Positions 51,172 to 59,094 are shown, numbered from the stretch's first letter. The stretch: DNA of 64,000 nt from UBA3839 sp902776985 (GCA_902776985.1 CACYSD010000019.1:1-64000); one strand, 5' to 3'. A program made the numbers and translations. The notes: generated by a model from the sequence alone, not told the origin.

Positions 51172-51948
51172 CTAACCGAGCACTACATCCAGCACCATCA
51201 TCAATACGAAGCCAATGGCAAAACCAATGGTACTGAGATTGGAGTGCTCTCCCTCGTTGGCTTCTGGAATGAGTTCCTCAACAACGACGTAGAACATGGC
51301 ACCTGCAGCAAAGGCAAGCATGTAGGGCAGAACGGGTGTCATGAATGAGGCCAGCAGTATTACTGCCAACCCTCCGAGGGGTTCCACGGCTCCGCTCAAT
51401 GAGCCGATGAGGAATGACTTCCACTTGGTATTGCCTGCAGCCCGCATAGGCATGGAGATGATAGCTCCCTCGGGCACGTTCTGAATGGCGATACCTAAAG
51501 AAACGGCAATTGCGCTGGCCAGTGAGATATTCGACATGCCACTTTCTGCACCTGCAAAGACCACACCCACCGCCATACCTTCCGGCAGGTTGTGGATAGT
51601 GACAGCCAAGGCCAGCATGGCAGTTCGCGACAAACGGGAACGAGGGCCCTCGGGCTTATCTGTTCCGATATGCAGGTGAGGCGTCAATTCGTCAATCATC
51701 AGCAGGAATCCCATACCCAACAGAAAACCGACGGCAGCGGGCAAAACCGACCACCGTCCGCTGTCTGCTACCATATCCATGGATGGAATCAACAGTGACC
51801 ACACTGATGCCGCCACCATCACGCCCGAAGCGAAACCCAGCAATGTTTTTTGCAAACGGGGCGACATTTCGTCCTTCATCAGAAAGACGAAAGCCGCTCC
51901 GAGCATAGTTCCCAACAGGGGAATGATTAGACCGATAAGTAATGTCAT
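51172..51948 (-). CDS. ZIP-family metal transporter (GufA/ZupT-like)
   Basis: A 258-residue inner-membrane protein with about eight hydrophobic segments. The metal-binding helices carry HNLPEGMAVGV (transmembrane 4) and NVPEGAIISMPMRAAG (transmembrane 5), the hallmark of ZIP importers of zinc, iron or manganese. A His-containing loop (TPHLHIGTDK) lies between helices 3 and 4. It is the third gene of a unit with a DPS-like ferritin and a small winged-helix protein, 6 bp after the latter, which points to iron or another divalent metal. Direction and metal are inferred from the family. Confidence 0.9.
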   Translation of the reverse strand: MTLLIGLIIPLLGTMLGAAFVFLMKDEMSPRLQKTLLGFASGVMVAASVWSLLIPSMDMVADSGRWSVLPAAVGFLLGMGFLLMIDELTPHLHIGTDKPEGPRSRLSRTAMLALAVTIHNLPEGMAVGVVFAGAESGMSNISLASAIAVSLGIAIQNVPEGAIISMPMRAAGNTKWKSFLIGSLSGAVEPLGGLAVILLASFMTPVLPYMLAFAAGAMFYVVVEELIPEANEGEHSNLSTIGFAIGFVLMMVLDVVLG

Positions 51949-51954
51949 AGGCTA

Positions 51955-52125
51955 TTAAGCCGGCTGCCACTTGCAGCGGACGGGCGACACGATGGCACCC
52001 TCTTTCTTCAACACGGCGAAAGCCTTATCAACTTCCTTGCGGTCGATACCTGTGATTTCTGCAATCTTGCCAGCGTTGACGGGTGCACCGAACTCACGCA
52101 TGGCCTGTAATACCTTTTCCTTCAT
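51955..52125 (-). CDS. 56-residue winged-helix-like protein
   Basis: The product starts MKEKVLQAMREFGAPVNAGK and ends VRCKWQPA. It has the look of a single helix-turn-helix: a short helix, then IAEITGIDRKEVDKAFAVLKKEG as the turn and recognition helix, then a beta wing (AIVSPVRCKW). At 56 residues it is little more than a DNA-binding module, similar to small MarR/ArsR-like winged-helix proteins. It lies between the ferritin-like gene (45-bp gap) and the ZIP transporter gene (6-bp gap). A metal-responsive regulator is possible, but only one cysteine is present. Confidence 0.7.
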   Translation of the reverse strand: MKEKVLQAMREFGAPVNAGKIAEITGIDRKEVDKAFAVLKKEGAIVSPVRCKWQPA

Positions 52126-52148
52126 TGTTATCGTATATTTGGAGGTGG

Positions 52149-52164
52149 CAAATTATTCACTATT
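52149..52164. repeat. Heptad repeat after the ferritin-like gene
   Basis: Two minus-strand GTGAATA units directly downstream of the stop codon at 52171. They belong to the same loose GTGAARR family as 41974-42020 and 46463-46489. Confidence 0.45.
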
Positions 52165-52170
52165 CACTTT

Positions 52171-52626
52171 TTACAGCTGCAGCAACAGCCAGTTCTGCGT
52201 GCCAATCTTCTCGATGAGCTCCACTGCACCCTGGCTCCAGAAGAGGTCTTCCTCTTCGTCCTTCAGGTAGTCCTTCAGCAGGTCATAAGTTGTAGGATCG
52301 TCCTTCACGCCCTCCATGCACTTCATCAGCAGCTCAACGCCTGGTTCCTGAATAGCGAGGTCAGCCTTGACATACTCAACGGGGTCACAGATAAGATCGC
52401 GGCTCTTCATGCCTTCGAACTTGATTTCTCCGCCGAGGTCGAGGATGCGCTCAGTGAACTTCTCTACCCAGCCCATCTCCTCACCAAAGTGACCGATGTA
52501 CTTTTCTCCAAGCTTGGTGAACCCCTGAGCCTTGAAAATCATACCCTGCTGCTTGTGTACGATGGCACCTTCTGCCAGATGAGTTACGAAAAACTGTAAT
52601 GACTCAATTGATTTCTTCTTGTCCAT
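52171..52626 (-). CDS. DPS-like ferritin (thioferritin type)
   Basis: A 151-residue four-helix protein of the ferritin superfamily. Candidate di-iron ligands are Glu19, Glu49/Glu50 (GHFGEEMGW), Glu84, and the EEEDLFW stretch (124-130). Two cysteines, Cys80 in CDPVE and Cys103 in ELLMKCMEG, match the cysteine pair of thioferritins (DPS-like proteins of Sulfolobus and Bacteroides fragilis). Such proteins use peroxide to oxidise and store iron and protect DNA. It leads the unit with the small winged helix and ZIP transporter. A -7 box at 52682 gives a leader of about 50 nt. Confidence 0.82.
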   Translation of the reverse strand: MDKKKSIESLQFFVTHLAEGAIVHKQQGMIFKAQGFTKLGEKYIGHFGEEMGWVEKFTERILDLGGEIKFEGMKSRDLICDPVEYVKADLAIQEPGVELLMKCMEGVKDDPTTYDLLKDYLKDEEEDLFWSQGAVELIEKIGTQNWLLLQL

Positions 52627-52681
52627 AATACTTAAGTTTTAGTTGTTAAACGATTATGTTATATGTTTGCTATTTCGATTG

Positions 52682-52689
52682 CAAAAATA
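52682..52689 (-). promoter_or_regulatory. -7 box of the ferritin-like unit
   Basis: Minus-strand TATTTTTG, 56 bp before the ferritin-like start codon. The upstream TTTG box is not clear. Confidence 0.45.
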
Positions 52690-52766
52690 CGACCTTTTTA
52701 CTACGAATCCTAATCTGAAACAACACAAAAAATTGTCTGAAACGATACAACTATTAAAAATATTCG

Positions 52767-52774
52767 TATCTTTG
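52767..52774 (+). promoter_or_regulatory. -7 box very close to the AraC start
   Basis: Plus-strand TATCTTTG ends 8 bases before the AraC ATG at 52783. Transcription would start within a few bases of the ATG, giving a leaderless or nearly leaderless message. Confidence 0.5.
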
Positions 52775-52782
52775 TAGCCGAT

Positions 52783-53661
52783 ATGTACACGTTGAATGAA
52801 TATCTGCCTATTTTTGTAGGCGACGACTTGCCCGAAAAAGGCTGGGACACAGGGATGTACTGCTTAGAAACAGATGCGGTGAAGGTCCTTCGTAGCAACT
52901 TGCAGCGCGGATTCGTGTCCTGCTTCGCCTTTATGTTGGTTGACAAAGGCTGGATGACGATTTACTACAGTGGCCGTAAACTGACGCTGCATCCCAACGA
53001 CCTGTACACCTATTCGCCAGGCCTCCCCGTCGACGTCATCGCCACTTCCGACGATTTTCATGGCCTCTGCCTGATGGCCGATGAGCACGTCACCATCGAG
53101 GCACCATCCGTTCACGACCTCGTACATCTGGCCTACCTGCCCATCGTACAGTTGCATGAGCCCAAACAGACGCTGCCTCCGGATGCCGCACAGCACCTGT
53201 CCGTGAAGATGCGCGAAATCATCGGCTATCTGCATTCCGACCACATCTACAAAGGCGAGGTGCTACGCATGCTCTATTCCATCTTCCTGCTCGACCTGCA
53301 GAACGCCCAGCAGCGTGCCATCGTACACCGCCAGACACCCCAGCGCGTGGAGGAAATCTTCATCGGCTTTATCCGTCTGCTGCCCCGATACTTTCTGGAG
53401 CACCACGACATACCGTTCTATGCCGACCAGCTTCATATCTCTACAGTCTATCTCTCCCGCGTAGTCCGTCAGGTTACAGGCCGCACCGTTGTCGACTATA
53501 TCAATCAGATGCTACTTATGGAGGCCTCTTTCCTGTTGCAAACCTCTGGGCTGAGCATCACACAGATAGCCGACCACCTTCACTTTGCCGACACCCCGTC
53601 CTTCAGCAAATTCTTCTCGCGCCTTAGCGGCATGAGCCCGAAGGAGTACCGGAAGGGGTGA
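52783..53661 (+). CDS. AraC-family transcriptional regulator
   Basis: A 292-residue regulator. The first 180 residues are a cupin-like sensing domain (LHPNDLYTYSPGLPV) with no obvious metal ligand cluster. The last 100 residues form the two-HTH AraC DNA-binding domain: YADQLHISTVYLSRVVRQVTGRTVVDYINQ, then LSITQIADHLHFADTPSFSKFFSRLSGMSPKEYR. It is divergent from the ferritin-like/ZIP unit, 156 bp away, so it may control that unit and itself. Its DNA is visibly richer in G+C than the flanking genes. The ligand is unknown. Confidence 0.93.
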   Translation: MYTLNEYLPIFVGDDLPEKGWDTGMYCLETDAVKVLRSNLQRGFVSCFAFMLVDKGWMTIYYSGRKLTLHPNDLYTYSPGLPVDVIATSDDFHGLCLMADEHVTIEAPSVHDLVHLAYLPIVQLHEPKQTLPPDAAQHLSVKMREIIGYLHSDHIYKGEVLRMLYSIFLLDLQNAQQRAIVHRQTPQRVEEIFIGFIRLLPRYFLEHHDIPFYADQLHISTVYLSRVVRQVTGRTVVDYINQMLLMEASFLLQTSGLSITQIADHLHFADTPSFSKFFSRLSGMSPKEYRKG

Positions 53662-53750
53662 AGCTTTGTTGAGTAAAGTCGATTGTGAATCTGCCCAGCG
53701 TGATGGCGCAGTCTGATGGAGTATGTCGGCAGCTAAGTTTTTAGACATCT

Positions 53751-54330
53751 TTACTTTATCCAGCCTGTAAATCTGGATATAGCCTCACGGATGATGGATT
53801 GAGGACAAGCCATGTTGATGCGGAGGAAACCCTCGCCAGGAGAACCGTAATGACTGCCTGCCGCAAAGAACACTTTTGCCTCGCTGATAAGGGCATCGGC
53901 TAGTTGCTCAGAATTGATGTTCATGAGATTGCACAAAGGAGTACAGTCCAACCAAGCGAGATAGGTGCCCTCGAGGGGGAGGAGGGTAACGGCATCGCTG
54001 TAGGGTGCGAGCATTTCCTTAATAGCAAGGTAGTTATTGTGTATGTATTGATTGAGACAGTCTATCCACTCTGCTCCTTCGTCGCTGTAAGCAGCTGTGG
54101 CTGCAAGTGGGGCAAAGGGATTGACATCGCACACCTCGTTGATGTTGATTACACGGTCTATGCGCTGACGTATCTGTGGATCTTCGCATCACCGTTCTTC
54201 AAGCCAAGAGCGGCAGGTAGCAATTCAGTCAGTCTGGTGTCCATACACGACAGTACAGCAAGTTTCTTGTCTGGGTATTTGCTGGTCAGGTATTTTTCGT
54301 AGCCCTTCTGTGCCACGAAAGTCTTGTTAA
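53751..54330 (-). pseudogene. Chimeric pseudogene: carbonic anhydrase 5' part joined to MalY-type lyase 3' part
   Basis: Read on the minus strand, 54330-54179 copies codons 9-58 of the carbonic anhydrase-MsrA gene. 54188-53751 copies the last third of the MalY-type gene at 55365. The join is the 10-mer gatcttcgca (54179-54188), present in both parents (49954-49963 and 55841-55850). The carbonic anhydrase frame runs into a stop a few codons past the join, the lyase frame is shifted relative to it, and the original start codon is missing. A 127-codon frame remains open from an internal ATG (54134) but lacks the PLP lysine. The final 100 bases (54231-54330) are identical to 50006-50105, while the lyase part differs at about 13 percent of residues. 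Confidence 0.9.
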
Positions 54331-54338
54331 CAGCCCCC

Positions 54339-54629
54339 TTAATTGTATTTCCGCCTGGGATTCTTGGGGAACCAGCCTCTTTCTACACGTTTCTTCTGCT
54401 CAAAGAGTTCACCGATGCCCCAAAGGGCTGAAGCTCCAAACACTCCAACAACGGCTGAGACAAGGGTATTCTCAATAAACAGTGCTGCCCCGATTGCCGC
54501 TAATCCTACTATCAGATATACAATCCAGGGGCGCGTACCCCAGTAGTACTCTGTCTTGATGACTATAGGATGCCAGATTCCTATTGTCACGAAGGTACAT
54601 ACTGCTATGATAATTCCGGTGAGATACAT
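54339..54629 (-). CDS. DUF4491-family small membrane protein
   Basis: A 96-residue protein with three hydrophobic segments (LTGIIIAVCTFVTIGIWHPIVI; PWIVYLIVGLAAIGAALFI; LVSAVVGVFGASALWGIGEL) and a basic C-terminus (RVERGWFPKNPRRKYN). It matches the DUF4491 family of Bacteroidetes, whose function is not known. It lies between the chimeric pseudogene and the glutathione peroxidase gene (31-bp gap on the upstream side), so it may be co-transcribed with the latter. Confidence 0.82.
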   Translation of the reverse strand: MYLTGIIIAVCTFVTIGIWHPIVIKTEYYWGTRPWIVYLIVGLAAIGAALFIENTLVSAVVGVFGASALWGIGELFEQKKRVERGWFPKNPRRKYN

Positions 54630-54660
54630 TATTTATGTCTGCTATTCAATCATTGGAATA

Positions 54661-55314
54661 CTATAACTGCTCCTCTATTGGCTTTTCAAGGTCGGTTGGC
54701 TCTACTGTAGGTTCGAAGCGGCGTACCACCTCTCCCTTCCGATTGATGAGGAATTTGGTGAAATTCCACTTGATTTCCGGCTTTGAGGCATAGGCGGAAT
54801 CAGCCTTTGAGAGCATTTCTTCGAGTATCTTGGTAAGGGGATGTCCGGGAGTGAATCCTGCAAAGCCAGCCTGGCTCTCCAGCCACTTGTAGATAGGGTG
54901 CGCATTCTCTCCGTTGACCTCAATCTTTGACATGAGAGGGAAGGTGACTCCATGGTTCACACGGCAGAACTCCTCTATCTGCTCGTTTGTGCCAGGCTCC
55001 TGATGGCCGAACTGATCGCAGGGGAAACCAATGACGACGAGTCCCTGGTTCTTGTACTTTTGGTAAAGGGCTTCCAGTCCGTCGTACTGGGGAGTGAAAC
55101 CGCACTTTGATGCTGTATTGACAATGAGAAGGACTTTGCCCCTGTAGTCGGCGAAGTTCACTTCCTGACCTCTGTTTGAAAGGGCAGTGAAATCATAAAT
55201 CGTACTCATATTGTTTGCATTATTATCTTTGTTATCATTTTGTCTGTTATTTTGCGAGCATACATTCAGGCTTATCGTCAAGAACGCTACCATTGCTAAA
55301 ATAATCTTCTTCAT
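54661..55314 (-). CDS. Exported glutathione peroxidase-family protein
   Basis: A thiol peroxidase that reduces peroxides, using cysteine in place of selenocysteine. It is 217 residues from MKKIILAMVAFLTISLNVC; an ATG 17 codons upstream would precede the hydrophobic signal. The signal sequence implies export, perhaps as a lipoprotein, although the LNVC lipobox is weak. Catalytic tetrad elements: peroxidatic Cys in NTASKCGFTPQY, Gln and the PCDQFGHQEPG motif (usually PCNQF), and Trp in IKWNFTKFLI. Bacterial members usually take electrons from thioredoxin. Next to the MalY-type gene, 50 bp away. Confidence 0.9.
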   Translation of the reverse strand: MKKIILAMVAFLTISLNVCSQNNRQNDNKDNNANNMSTIYDFTALSNRGQEVNFADYRGKVLLIVNTASKCGFTPQYDGLEALYQKYKNQGLVVIGFPCDQFGHQEPGTNEQIEEFCRVNHGVTFPLMSKIEVNGENAHPIYKWLESQAGFAGFTPGHPLTKILEEMLSKADSAYASKPEIKWNFTKFLINRKGEVVRRFEPTVEPTDLEKPIEEQL

Positions 55315-55364
55315 ATTATCATTTATTTTGTGGTTAGCTAATATTTCAGCGGTAAAGATACACA

Positions 55365-56582
55365 TTATTTTTTTATAATTGCATCTGCAGTGCTATTTAG
55401 CGAAAAAAAATATTTCTTCATCCAACCTGTAAACCTAGTCAGGGCTTCACGGAGGATGGATTGAGGACAAGCCATATTGATTCGGAGGAAGTCCTCGCCC
55501 GGGGAACCATAGTGGCTGCCTGCCGTGAAGAACACTTTTGCCTCACTAACAAGGGCATCGGCAAGTTGCTCGGAATTGATGTTCATGCGACTGCACAAAG
55601 GAGTGCAGTCCAGCCATGCGAGATAGGTGCCTTCAAGGGGGAGAAGGGTAACTGCATCGCTATAGGGTGCAAGGATTTCCTTAATGGTAAGGTAGTTATT
55701 GTACATGTATTGGTTGAGACTGTCAATCCACTCTGCACCATCGTCACTATAGGCAGCTATGGTCGCAACAGGGGCAAAGGGGTTGACATCACACACCTCA
55801 TTGATATTGATTACACGGTCTATGCGCTGACGCATCTGTGGATCTTCGCAGACGATATTCGCCATCTGGAGTCCAGCTATGTTGAAGGACTTGCTGGCAG
55901 ATATGCAGACACAGTATCGCAAACCCTCAGTGTTGACGGTGGCAAAGGGTGTGTACTTATAACCTGGCATGACCAGTTCGTTGTGAATTTCGTCACTGAT
56001 GACAAATACATGATGACGGGCACAGATATCAACTATGCGCTGCAACTCATCACGCCGCCAGACTCTGCCTACCGGATTATGTGGATTGCAGAGGACATAG
56101 GCTACAGTCTTCTCATCAGCGCACTGCCTCTCAAAGTCATCGAAGTCGAACTCATAATAGCCGTCAGAACGCCGTCTCAGAGGATTCTCCGCGATCTGGC
56201 ATCCGCTATTGCATACGGAGGAGAAGAAGCAGTTATAGACAGGAGTGGATATGAGCACACGTTGTCCAGGAAGAGTTATCGCTTGCAGACAGCAGGAGAT
56301 GGCAGGAACCACACCTATGGTATAGAGTATACTGTCACGTTTGATAGTCCAACCATGACGGTTGCCAAACCAGTTGATTACAGCATTGTAGTAGTCTTCG
56401 CTAACTTTCGTATAACCAAACACTGGGTGTTCGGCACGTTTCCGGATGGCATGCTGAATGCATGGCGCTACCGCGAAGTCCATATCTGCCACCCACAAGG
56501 GCAGGACTTCTGCATCGCTACATTCATCCCATTTCACGCAGCCTGTTCCTCGGCGAGGTATTATATCGTCAAAAGTATTCAT
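55365..56582 (-). CDS. MalY/PatB-type PLP-dependent C-S lyase/aminotransferase
   Basis: A class I/II aminotransferase-fold enzyme of the MalY/PatB group, which mostly cleave cystathionine or cysteine (beta C-S lyase). 405 residues with VKWDECSDAEVLPLWVADMDF at the N-terminus, NPHNPVGRVW near residue 165, VISDEIHNELVM, and the PLP lysine Lys231 in SASKSFNIAGLQ. The C-terminus is odd: after RFTGWMK it continues 16 residues (KYFFSLNSTADAIIKK), whereas the duplicated fragment at 53751 stops right there (GWIK stop). This suggests loss of the ancestral stop codon. Substrate not determinable. Confidence 0.92.
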   Translation of the reverse strand: MNTFDDIIPRRGTGCVKWDECSDAEVLPLWVADMDFAVAPCIQHAIRKRAEHPVFGYTKVSEDYYNAVINWFGNRHGWTIKRDSILYTIGVVPAISCCLQAITLPGQRVLISTPVYNCFFSSVCNSGCQIAENPLRRRSDGYYEFDFDDFERQCADEKTVAYVLCNPHNPVGRVWRRDELQRIVDICARHHVFVISDEIHNELVMPGYKYTPFATVNTEGLRYCVCISASKSFNIAGLQMANIVCEDPQMRQRIDRVININEVCDVNPFAPVATIAAYSDDGAEWIDSLNQYMYNNYLTIKEILAPYSDAVTLLPLEGTYLAWLDCTPLCSRMNINSEQLADALVSEAKVFFTAGSHYGSPGEDFLRINMACPQSILREALTRFTGWMKKYFFSLNSTADAIIKK

Positions 56583-56611
56583 ATGGAAGATGTTATTTAG
56601 TTATTGTCATA

Positions 56612-56663
56612 AACAAAAAAAGCACGGTACAAACACGTTACGGTTTACGTGTTTGTATCGTGC
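56612..56663 (-). terminator. Terminator overlapping the end of the DUF3737 gene
   Basis: A 17-bp stem (one G-T pair) joins 56622-56638 with 56647-56663. On the minus strand a run of seven T follows. The stop codon and last codons of the DUF3737 gene (TIQTRKP) are inside the structure, so the terminator is partly coding. Confidence 0.85.
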
Positions 56664-57486
56664 AGTCTGCAGGTTGTTTGATGTTTTCGTCCAGGGTGAT
56701 GGAGCCGATGGAGTCGGCTATGATGCATCCGCTGGTTGGGTTCTTGATATTCTCTATATGTCCGCGGATGTCGGCATTCACATCGGAGTATTCAAATACA
56801 CGGTCACAGGCAGCATCGAAGGTACAGTTCTCTAGAACCAGATGCTTGGCGTAGCAAAGGAGTTGTTCGCCTGCCAGATGACAGTTTACAAGCCGTACAT
56901 TGGTGCTGTGCCATGCAAGGTACTCACCATCGAGCAAGGAATCGTAAATAGTCACGTTCTCGCACTCCCAGAAGGAATCCTTAGTCACGATCTCGGCATT
57001 GAGGATTTCCACGTTCTTGCAGTACTGGAACACGTATTTGGAATCGCTCTTGAAGCCGTCTATACGCACATTGTCACAGAACATGAACGGATAAGTGCCG
57101 TCGTGGATTTCGAGGTTGCGGGCGGTGATGTTGCTGCAACGCCAGAATATCTCATCAGCATCGTTGATGCGGACGTTCTCCAACTCGATGTCGTGCATCT
57201 CTCGAAACATCTTAGGAGCATCAATCACCGTATTCGTCATCTTCAGACAGCTGCTGTACCACAAGGCAGAACGAGCACCTACAGCGAAACGGCAGTTGTT
57301 GATGCTGAAGCCATGGACATGCCAGAAAGGATACTTGCCTTCAAAATAGCAGTCTTCCGCCTCTATGTCAGTACACTCCTTTATAGCGCTCTCGCCCTCT
57401 CCTATCGTCACTTGCTCCAAACGCAAACCGTGGGATTCAAAGAGCGGACGCTCTCCTTCAAATTTCTGATTCTTAATTACTTTCAT
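56638..57486 (-). CDS. DUF3737-family right-handed beta-helix-like protein
   Basis: A 282-residue protein of the DUF3737 family, made of repeated short strands of the kind NCRFAVGARSALWYSSCLKMTNTVID and NITARNLEIHDGTYPFMFCDNVRIDG, typical of a right-handed parallel beta-helix. No signal peptide, so probably cytoplasmic. The family has no proven function. The terminal codons form one arm of the transcription terminator. It lies 71 bp after the MATE gene stop, on the same strand. Confidence 0.88.
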   Translation of the reverse strand: MKVIKNQKFEGERPLFESHGLRLEQVTIGEGESAIKECTDIEAEDCYFEGKYPFWHVHGFSINNCRFAVGARSALWYSSCLKMTNTVIDAPKMFREMHDIELENVRINDADEIFWRCSNITARNLEIHDGTYPFMFCDNVRIDGFKSDSKYVFQYCKNVEILNAEIVTKDSFWECENVTIYDSLLDGEYLAWHSTNVRLVNCHLAGEQLLCYAKHLVLENCTFDAACDRVFEYSDVNADIRGHIENIKNPTSGCIIADSIGSITLDENIKQPADCTIQTRKP

Positions 57487-57521
57487 TGTATAGTATTACG
57501 TGTTAATACAAGACTAATTAT

Positions 57522-57542
57522 TTCTGCGGGCAAACCGCAGAA
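57522..57542 (-). promoter_or_regulatory. Hairpin between the MATE and DUF3737 genes
   Basis: An 8-bp perfect stem TTCTGCGG/CCGCAGAA around a 5-base loop. No T-run follows on either strand, so I do not call it a terminator. Possibly an mRNA stability element. Confidence 0.4.
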
Positions 57543-57557
57543 GACATGGCGGTAAAA

Positions 57558-59012
57558 TTAAGAATTCTTCAACCACCTCTTAGTTTTTAGCCGCCAAAGC
57601 ATGAGGATGCCGCGGATATTGAGTTCGATACACATGGCAAGCCACACTCCGTTGAGTCCCATGACGGGGGCGAGGACTACTGCAAGAGTGATGCGGATTG
57701 CCCAAATAGCGCTGAGGTTGATGCCTGACGGAATGAGTGTGTCGCCTGCGCCGACGAAAACTCCATAGCAGACAATGCTGGCAGCAAACATAGGTTCGGC
57801 AAACGCCTCTATCCGCAGGGCACTGGCACCGAGACTGACGATTTCCTCAACCGGCGACATGATTTCCATCACCAACGGTGCACCTATGTACATAAGTAGC
57901 CCCATGAGTGACATGACTGCAACTCCCATCGTAACTGTGATGCTAGCAAAGCGCCAGGCAAGATCCTGGCGTTTGGCTCCTATGCTCTGCCCAACCAGTG
58001 TGGTTGCGGCATCTGCCACACCATAACCCGGCATATAGCAGAGGCTTTCGGCATTGACTCCAAAGGCATTGGCTGCAATGGCGAACTTGCCGAGAGGGGC
58101 AACGATACGAGTCGTGGTAATCTGTGCTCCACACATGATGACACGCTCACAGGCTATAGGCATTCCTATCTTGACTGCCCGCAACAATACCCTTCGCGTA
58201 GGTATGAAACTACTCCAAATGAATGGCTCTATACGGCGGCGTCCAAAGATGCGCAGATGCATGGATCTGTAGCAAAGGAAATAGAACAGCAATGATGCGG
58301 TAATGACTTCAGCGCAGAGAGTTCCAAGTGCTGCACCCATAACTCCGAGTCCTATACCTGGCATACTGATATCGAGTCCGAAAACGGAGATTTCCCGTGT
58401 AGGAAAAATGAAAAAGAAATTGAATACCACATCAAGTCCGCACATAAGCACATTGAGCAGACTCGGCACCTTGATATTGCCGCTGCATCGCAACATTCCG
58501 CTCATCATAAAAGTTAGTTCGGTGAACGGCATCATCAGTGCAAAGACAAGGAAATAGAGAGTGGCGTTGTGGCATATATCCTCTGTTCCACCCAGCCAAT
58601 AGGGTAACTGCCAACTGATGGCGACTCCAATGACGCATAACAGCAATCCCCAGAAAAGACAGCTGGCAAAAGCCTGACGCAACACATTCCTGGCATCTGC
58701 AGAATCCCTTGCACCGATGCGGTGTGCAACCTGTACAGAGAAGCCCGTTGCTACTGCAGAGCCTAATCCCCAGAAGAGCCAAGTGGTAGTGGCAACAATT
58801 CCGATGCTTGCCGATTCGCTGGCACCGAGATGTCCCACCATCGATGCGTCGATATATTCCATTATAATAGTGGAAATCTGAGCAAGAATGGAAGGAATGG
58901 CAAGACGTGCCGTAAGTTCAATCTGTTCACGTCGCGTCATACCCACAGCCCCGCTGCGTACTTGTTCCAGCAGCAGGTCTGTCCGGCTCATCGTTTTGTT
59001 GTGGGTGGTCAT
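57558..59012 (-). CDS. MATE-family multidrug/sodium antiporter
   Basis: A 484-residue inner-membrane exporter with about twelve transmembrane helices in two homologous halves. Motifs include LAIPSILAQISTIIMEYIDASMVGHLG at the N-terminus and the second-half repeat GIGMPIACERVIMCGAQ-like segment. MATE proteins export cationic drugs or metabolites driven by sodium or protons; the substrate is unknown. The start could also be the Met seven codons later. A promoter box at 59065 precedes it, divergent from the DUF3467 gene. Confidence 0.93.
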   Translation of the reverse strand: MTTHNKTMSRTDLLLEQVRSGAVGMTRREQIELTARLAIPSILAQISTIIMEYIDASMVGHLGASESASIGIVATTTWLFWGLGSAVATGFSVQVAHRIGARDSADARNVLRQAFASCLFWGLLLCVIGVAISWQLPYWLGGTEDICHNATLYFLVFALMMPFTELTFMMSGMLRCSGNIKVPSLLNVLMCGLDVVFNFFFIFPTREISVFGLDISMPGIGLGVMGAALGTLCAEVITASLLFYFLCYRSMHLRIFGRRRIEPFIWSSFIPTRRVLLRAVKIGMPIACERVIMCGAQITTTRIVAPLGKFAIAANAFGVNAESLCYMPGYGVADAATTLVGQSIGAKRQDLAWRFASITVTMGVAVMSLMGLLMYIGAPLVMEIMSPVEEIVSLGASALRIEAFAEPMFAASIVCYGVFVGAGDTLIPSGINLSAIWAIRITLAVVLAPVMGLNGVWLAMCIELNIRGILMLWRLKTKRWLKNS

Positions 59013-59064
59013 TGATAGTTGTTTGTATAACCTTCCTTAAATAAAAAAAGGTGGAATTCTGTTG

Positions 59065-59072
59065 CAAAGGTA
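59065..59072 (-). promoter_or_regulatory. -7 box of the MATE gene
   Basis: Minus-strand TACCTTTG with ATTG 19 bases upstream (59092-59095), one mismatch from TTTG. It lies 53 bp before the MATE start. Confidence 0.5.
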
Positions 59073-59094
59073 GGAATAATTGAAAAAATATCAA

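Noticed and set aside
55461..56600. 379-codon plus-strand open frame opposite the MalY-type gene
   Set aside because: It is fully antisense to a gene with clear family motifs, and its translation shows no domain. It is open by chance from codon use on the other strand.
56842..57555. 237-codon plus-strand open frame opposite the DUF3737 gene
   Set aside because: It mirrors a well-conserved beta-helix protein and has no start signal of its own.
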